Under the pieces are notes generated by a model that saw only the letters and a program-made list of their open reading frames with translations, was not told the origin of the DNA and made no database searches. This document shows, piece after piece, positions 60,195-64,000 of a stretch of 64,000 nt of DNA. This stretch comes from Thermoplasmata archaeon. GTDB lineage: Archaea > Thermoplasmatota > Thermoplasmata > Thermoplasmatales > GCA-001856825. Each line of letters begins with the position of its first letter. The stretch's first letter is position 1. The position numbers and the translations under genes are program-made. The stretch covers positions 159,444-223,443 of the forward strand of contig JAJYUZ010000002.1 of NCBI GenBank assembly GCA_021792255.1, given 5' to 3'.

Positions 60195-61274
60195 GTGCAA
60201 GCAAGAGCCGAGCTAGATCTATCAAGAGGGAAGGTGGAGCTTCCACTCTTTCTACCAGTTGCAACTCGAGGTTTCGTCAAGGCAACCCCGATGCAAAAAA
60301 TCAATGAGATGAACATAAAGGCGCTCATATCCAATTCCGTTCATCTGACAATTTCGCCGGGATTGGAGACTCTGGAGAAGACTGAAGGGATAAATGGATA
60401 TACGGGTTTTAAAGGCAGTTATTTCACTGACTCCGGGGGTTTTCAGATACTGAGAAAGGAGTTAGTTAAGGTAGAAAGGGATGGGATCCTATTCAGAGAT
60501 AGGAAATCTGGAAAAGCCATAAGAGTGACGCCTGAGGTCAGTTCTGAAATTCAAAGCAAGATAAGATCTGATGTAGCAATGATGCTTGATGATTGTCCTC
60601 CCTACGGCGCAGAAACCAAAAGATATTCTCAGTCAGTGAAGAGGACCTATGAATGGGGAAAGATATTCTCTTCACTTAAAGCTCACAATCAGAAAAGATT
60701 CGGTATCATCCAAGGAGGATTTGAAGGAGAACTGAGGTCTGAGAGTGCAAGATTGATGACTTCCTTAGAATTTGATGGGTTTGCGATAGGAGGGTTGAAG
60801 ATAGGCGAGCCTAAGGAATTCACTGACAGAGTTCTTGCAAAGACAATTCCTCTGATTCCAAAGGAATATCCAGTTTATCTTATGGGAGTTGGAGATCCTC
60901 TCTCCATAGTTGAATATACCAAGGCAGGAATAGACATTTTTGATTCGACCTATCCTACGAGAAATGCCAGACATGGATTTGCGTTGACCAATGGTGGTCC
61001 AGTCAATTTAAAGAATGCTAAACACTCTAACGACTTTCAACCGATAGAAAGTGGTTGTTCCTGTGAAACTTGCACTTTCTACGACAAGTCGATGCTGAGG
61101 GAACTGCACAAGAATGAGGATCCTTCTTTTCAATACTTGATGACTATCCATAATCTGGACTTTATGCAGAGATTCATGGAATCAGTCCGAAATGATACTG
61201 AAAAGGCGTGGTCAATTGCCAAGAATTTCAGCAAAGTCAATAACTCAGAAGTCAATTACGACAAAGTTGGGTAG
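60195..61274 (+). CDS. tgtA: tRNA-guanine transglycosylase (archaeosine TGT catalytic domain)
   Basis: FTDSGGFQ, MLDDCPPYG, FGIIQGGFEGELR, CSCETC zinc site; no PUA-length C-terminus. Confidence 0.93.
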   Translation: MQARAELDLSRGKVELPLFLPVATRGFVKATPMQKINEMNIKALISNSVHLTISPGLETLEKTEGINGYTGFKGSYFTDSGGFQILRKELVKVERDGILFRDRKSGKAIRVTPEVSSEIQSKIRSDVAMMLDDCPPYGAETKRYSQSVKRTYEWGKIFSSLKAHNQKRFGIIQGGFEGELRSESARLMTSLEFDGFAIGGLKIGEPKEFTDRVLAKTIPLIPKEYPVYLMGVGDPLSIVEYTKAGIDIFDSTYPTRNARHGFALTNGGPVNLKNAKHSNDFQPIESGCSCETCTFYDKSMLRELHKNEDPSFQYLMTIHNLDFMQRFMESVRNDTEKAWSIAKNFSKVNNSEVNYDKVG

Positions 61275-61340
61275 GTGGCAGAGCGGCTATGCACGGGACT
61301 GCAGATCCCGACTATTGGGGTTCGAATCCCCACCTACCCT
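61269..61340 (+). tRNA. tRNA-Cys(GCA)
   Basis: GGGUAGG/CCUACCC acceptor, anticodon arm GGGA-CUGCAGA-UCCC, T-arm GGGG-UUCGAAU-CCCC, discriminator U. Confidence 0.95.
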
Positions 61341-61563
61341 TGAACAATTTGAGTTCGGGTACAAGAGCGTCCATTTAACGTAGGAGACCACGTATAATGG
61401 GACTTCCTGAAATGATATTTTAGAATTCAACAAGGAATTATTCGAACATTCCTATAACCCATACGATTTGAGTCTCCGCCTACCAGAACGGCCTCAAGCC
61501 TTCTATTCGTGTGACTTACGAATGGAGGAATCGCTATGATGGAAGGAAGGTTTGAAGTGGGAG

Positions 61564-62283
61564 CTATCCACTCATGACACTAATTTCATCGTGGATAAGG
61601 GTCAGGTAGCTAGAAAGCTGCACATTTAAATCCAAAATTATGAATGCAAAGGAGCCATGATAGCCAACAACATAGAGGGAGTAATCGTTCGTAGCGTTAA
61701 GAATTGTATATGTGTGGTTCAGTATGAAGTATGAGAAACTGAAGCCTTCATAGGTTACATTCTGAACGTTTATAGTGTAGCTGGAATTGGTAACTCTGTA
61801 ATCTTGTACTCCTTCCTCATACAAATGGCTAGAGAAATTGAAGCAGGATGATGAAGAAGAGAATTTCAGCGATTCAATGACCAGTGTGCCTGAGACGTTG
61901 CCAGAAGCAGATTTGTAATTGGAAATCATCGTTTCGTATTCGGTCACGTTGAGAGAATAGTTGCCGGAGCTTTCGTTGCTGTAGCTCGTGAATAACTTTT
62001 GGCTCGTTAAACCGAAGACTACTGAGCTAGCGACGAGGGCTATTCGCGGGGACGTAGCTGAAGAATTGTGATCTAAAACATAAATTATCGCGGATAAGAC
62101 GACGGCAATAACGACCACAACCACGATTGCAACGGCGAAGGTGCGTCCGAGTTTAGAAGAGAAAAGTGAGCGCTTAGGAGGAACGGTTGTTTCAGTCGGA
62201 GATTGAACATCTTTTTGGTCTTTCATAGTACCCATCTTGGACCTGTGTACGAAAGTGTTTGCTTCAGAGAGTGGGCTTGCCAA
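61564..62283 (-). CDS. Membrane-anchored extracellular protein, unknown
   Basis: Internal TM (TFAVAIVVVVVIAVVLSAIIYV) then sequon-rich domain; start may be a downstream Met. Confidence 0.6.
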   Translation of the reverse strand: MASPLSEANTFVHRSKMGTMKDQKDVQSPTETTVPPKRSLFSSKLGRTFAVAIVVVVVIAVVLSAIIYVLDHNSSATSPRIALVASSVVFGLTSQKLFTSYSNESSGNYSLNVTEYETMISNYKSASGNVSGTLVIESLKFSSSSSCFNFSSHLYEEGVQDYRVTNSSYTINVQNVTYEGFSFSYFILNHTYTILNATNDYSLYVVGYHGSFAFIILDLNVQLSSYLTLIHDEISVMSG

Positions 62284-62993
62284 AACTTGACCTCCCGTAG
62301 AAAAATGAGAAAGAAATCAAAAATCGGTCTTTTCATTTTAAAGAAAAAACGATTCTTATACGGTATCAAAATAATCATCCCTCCAATACAGATAAAATTT
62401 CTTATATATAGTTTCCGAAATAGGTTTGGTCATAACTAACACAGTTCTCTGTTTCGAGCTACGCTTAATGAGGACAAGCATCCTTGTCTTAGTAAAGATT
62501 TCATTGGTTTTGTAATCCTAGTTATCATTTTCATTATCGTAACAAGCAAGGCTAATAGAGAGGCGCTTTGGGACACGTATGTGAATGTTGAATCTGGCCT
62601 TTCTCAAATAGCCATGGCCTCCAGATATTTGAAACATCTTGTGGCCTGGAATACCTGTCTATCCGAGTCCCCACTAGCCCAGACGTGTATGAACGCTTTA
62701 TGCGCAAACTGACAATATAGGGAAAGAGAAGCTCTACACTCAAAAAGAAGGCATCAATCACAACGACTCAAAAAGCAGCAGGCAAACTATCATACCACAT
62801 ATATCTATGCGTTTCAACTATCATCTGGTTAGTTAAGCTTCTCTTCTGTCGGTCCCCAATCTTCATACATAAACATCTCATTAGCCTCGCTCTATCAGCA
62901 AATTAAGTATTTCTCTAGAACGAGCATAAAGATATTCAGATGACCATGAGATGTGACTGTCGGGAAGTACCCAATTAATTATTCAACCGGGTG

Positions 62994-63006
62994 CCCACCT
63001 ACCCTT
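62994..63006. repeat. Copy of the tRNA-Cys 3' end (CCCACCTACCCTT), candidate attachment-site remnant
   Basis: Identical 13-mer at 61329-61341 (tRNA-Cys 3' end) and 62994-63006. Confidence 0.45.
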
Positions 63007-63380
63007 TTATAAAAATGTAACAACGATGCATAATATCAACAGAATTTTATGGTACAGAACGGGAGGAAATGCTGAGTTGCCAGATAGAGCCAAGGGGGTG
63101 GATTCGAATATTTTCCTAATCAAGGAGGATCGAACATCCACATATAATTACATATAAATTAATGAATAATAATGACAACAATATACCGCAAATCATAAAG
63201 GATAAACTCTCGGAATCACGGTCTTCTTCAAGCACGGAAAGCAGAGATTCAAATACTGTAATACTGAATTGAATTCGAACGTCTAACTGTCCGTTAGAAT
63301 TAGACTTAAACAAATTCGATATGAGCCTACTCGGTTTTAAGTGGGCAACGTTTAATACCTATTGATATCTATAGCTACAT

Positions 63381-63641
63381 ATGGTCACGACCATACAAAT
63401 AGATGAGAAGGTCAAGGCGAAGCTTGATGAACTCAAAATACATCACAGAGAATCTTATAACGAACTTATCTCAAGATTGATAGCTTCTTCATCTCCAAAT
63501 ATTGCGAGTAGAGAGTCAATGATAGAAACACTGGAAATTCTGTCTGATCCAGAAATGATGAAAGGAATAGCTCGTGGAATTAAAGATTACGAAGAAGGAC
63601 GAATTAGACCGCTTAGAGAAATCAAGAAGGAGTTGCACTGA
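63381..63641 (+). CDS. Antitoxin (RelB/VapB-like, ribbon-helix-helix type)
   Basis: TTIQIDEKVKAKLDELKIHHRESYNELISRLI; followed 2 nt later by a RelE-like gene. Confidence 0.82.
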   Translation: MVTTIQIDEKVKAKLDELKIHHRESYNELISRLIASSSPNIASRESMIETLEILSDPEMMKGIARGIKDYEEGRIRPLREIKKELH

Positions 63642-63643
63642 GT

Positions 63644-63898
63644 TTGCGTTATGAGGTGATTCTTACTGCAGAGGCAGAGGAATTTCTTCGAAAGTGTGAC
63701 AACTCAGTAAAAAGAAGAATCACAAACGGACTATCTCGATTAGAGAAGGAGCCTGAGTTAGGCAAACCGCTTACCGCGGTTTTAAGAGGAATGAGAAGTT
63801 TAAGAATTGGGAATTACAGAGCTATATATCAAATAAAGGATACAGAATTGATCGTTTTAGTTGTAAAAATTGGTCATCGAAGAAATGTGTATTCATGA
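63644..63898 (+). CDS. RelE/ParE superfamily toxin
   Basis: RYEVILTAEAEEFLRKCDNSVKRRITNGLSRLEKEPELGKPL…LRIGNYRAIYQI…VKIGHRRNVY. Confidence 0.92.
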   Translation: MRYEVILTAEAEEFLRKCDNSVKRRITNGLSRLEKEPELGKPLTAVLRGMRSLRIGNYRAIYQIKDTELIVLVVKIGHRRNVYS

Positions 63899-64000
63899 GT
63901 TTTGGTATGCTCCCTTATAGAACTGATAAGAAATTAATCTTTGAGCAAAAGCTCCAAGATAAGTAAATGGATGACTATAATTTCTTTAAATGTTGAGATT

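Noticed and set aside
61192-61383. 63-aa plus-strand ORF across the tgt end and tRNA-Cys
   Set aside because: Out of frame with tgt and translates the tRNA; spurious.
61488-61512. Small hairpin ATTCGT-GTGACTT-ACGAAT
   Set aside because: Only 6 bp, no U-tract or context; within chance expectation for AT-rich spacer.
63060-63115. TTCGAAT-containing segment that suggests a tRNA fragment (…GGGGGTGGATTCGAATATTTTCC…)
   Set aside because: No T-stem pairing and no acceptor or anticodon arm could be formed.
1-64000. CRISPR arrays, rRNA genes, transposase/IS elements
   Set aside because: No spaced direct-repeat arrays, rRNA signatures or transposase motifs were seen on reading the window.

Overview
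The window is a gene-dense chromosomal segment of a Thermoplasmatales-like euryarchaeon. Evidence for the lineage: TBP, RfcL, PriL, TFS, archaeal r-proteins, SRP19 plus 7S RNA, a zinc-type ferredoxin and a bacterial-type HU/HTa protein. Most of it is housekeeping: translation, tRNA modification (TiaS, Trm5-like, QueC, QueD, QueF-like, TGT), a threonine/one-carbon catabolic cluster, isoprenoid/lipid enzymes and transporters. RNA genes that I can read directly are a 7S SRP RNA (~24667-24977), a tRNA-Ser(GGA) with a probable 13-nt intron (16269-16365, minus) and a tRNA-Cys(GCA) (61269-61340) that overlaps the stop codon of the tgt gene. The accessory part is mainly downstream of tRNA-Cys (61.3-64 kb). 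It has repeats of the tRNA 3' end, poor coding density and a RelB/RelE-like toxin-antitoxin pair, and looks like an old integration site. The best candidate for an undescribed system is a three-gene minus-strand unit at 35438-37772: a 48-aa micro-ORF absent from the supplied track, a 185-aa orphan, and a HerA/VirD4-like ATPase with a restriction-endonuclease-like C-terminus. A 13-bp perfect inverted repeat lies upstream of it. Other points of interest are a very compact Pop5-like protein coupled to tbp, short upstream ORFs overlapping Shine-Dalgarno sites, a structured convergent intergenic region and a doubly frameshifted nucleotidyltransferase. All family calls come from reading motifs by eye; no searches were run.
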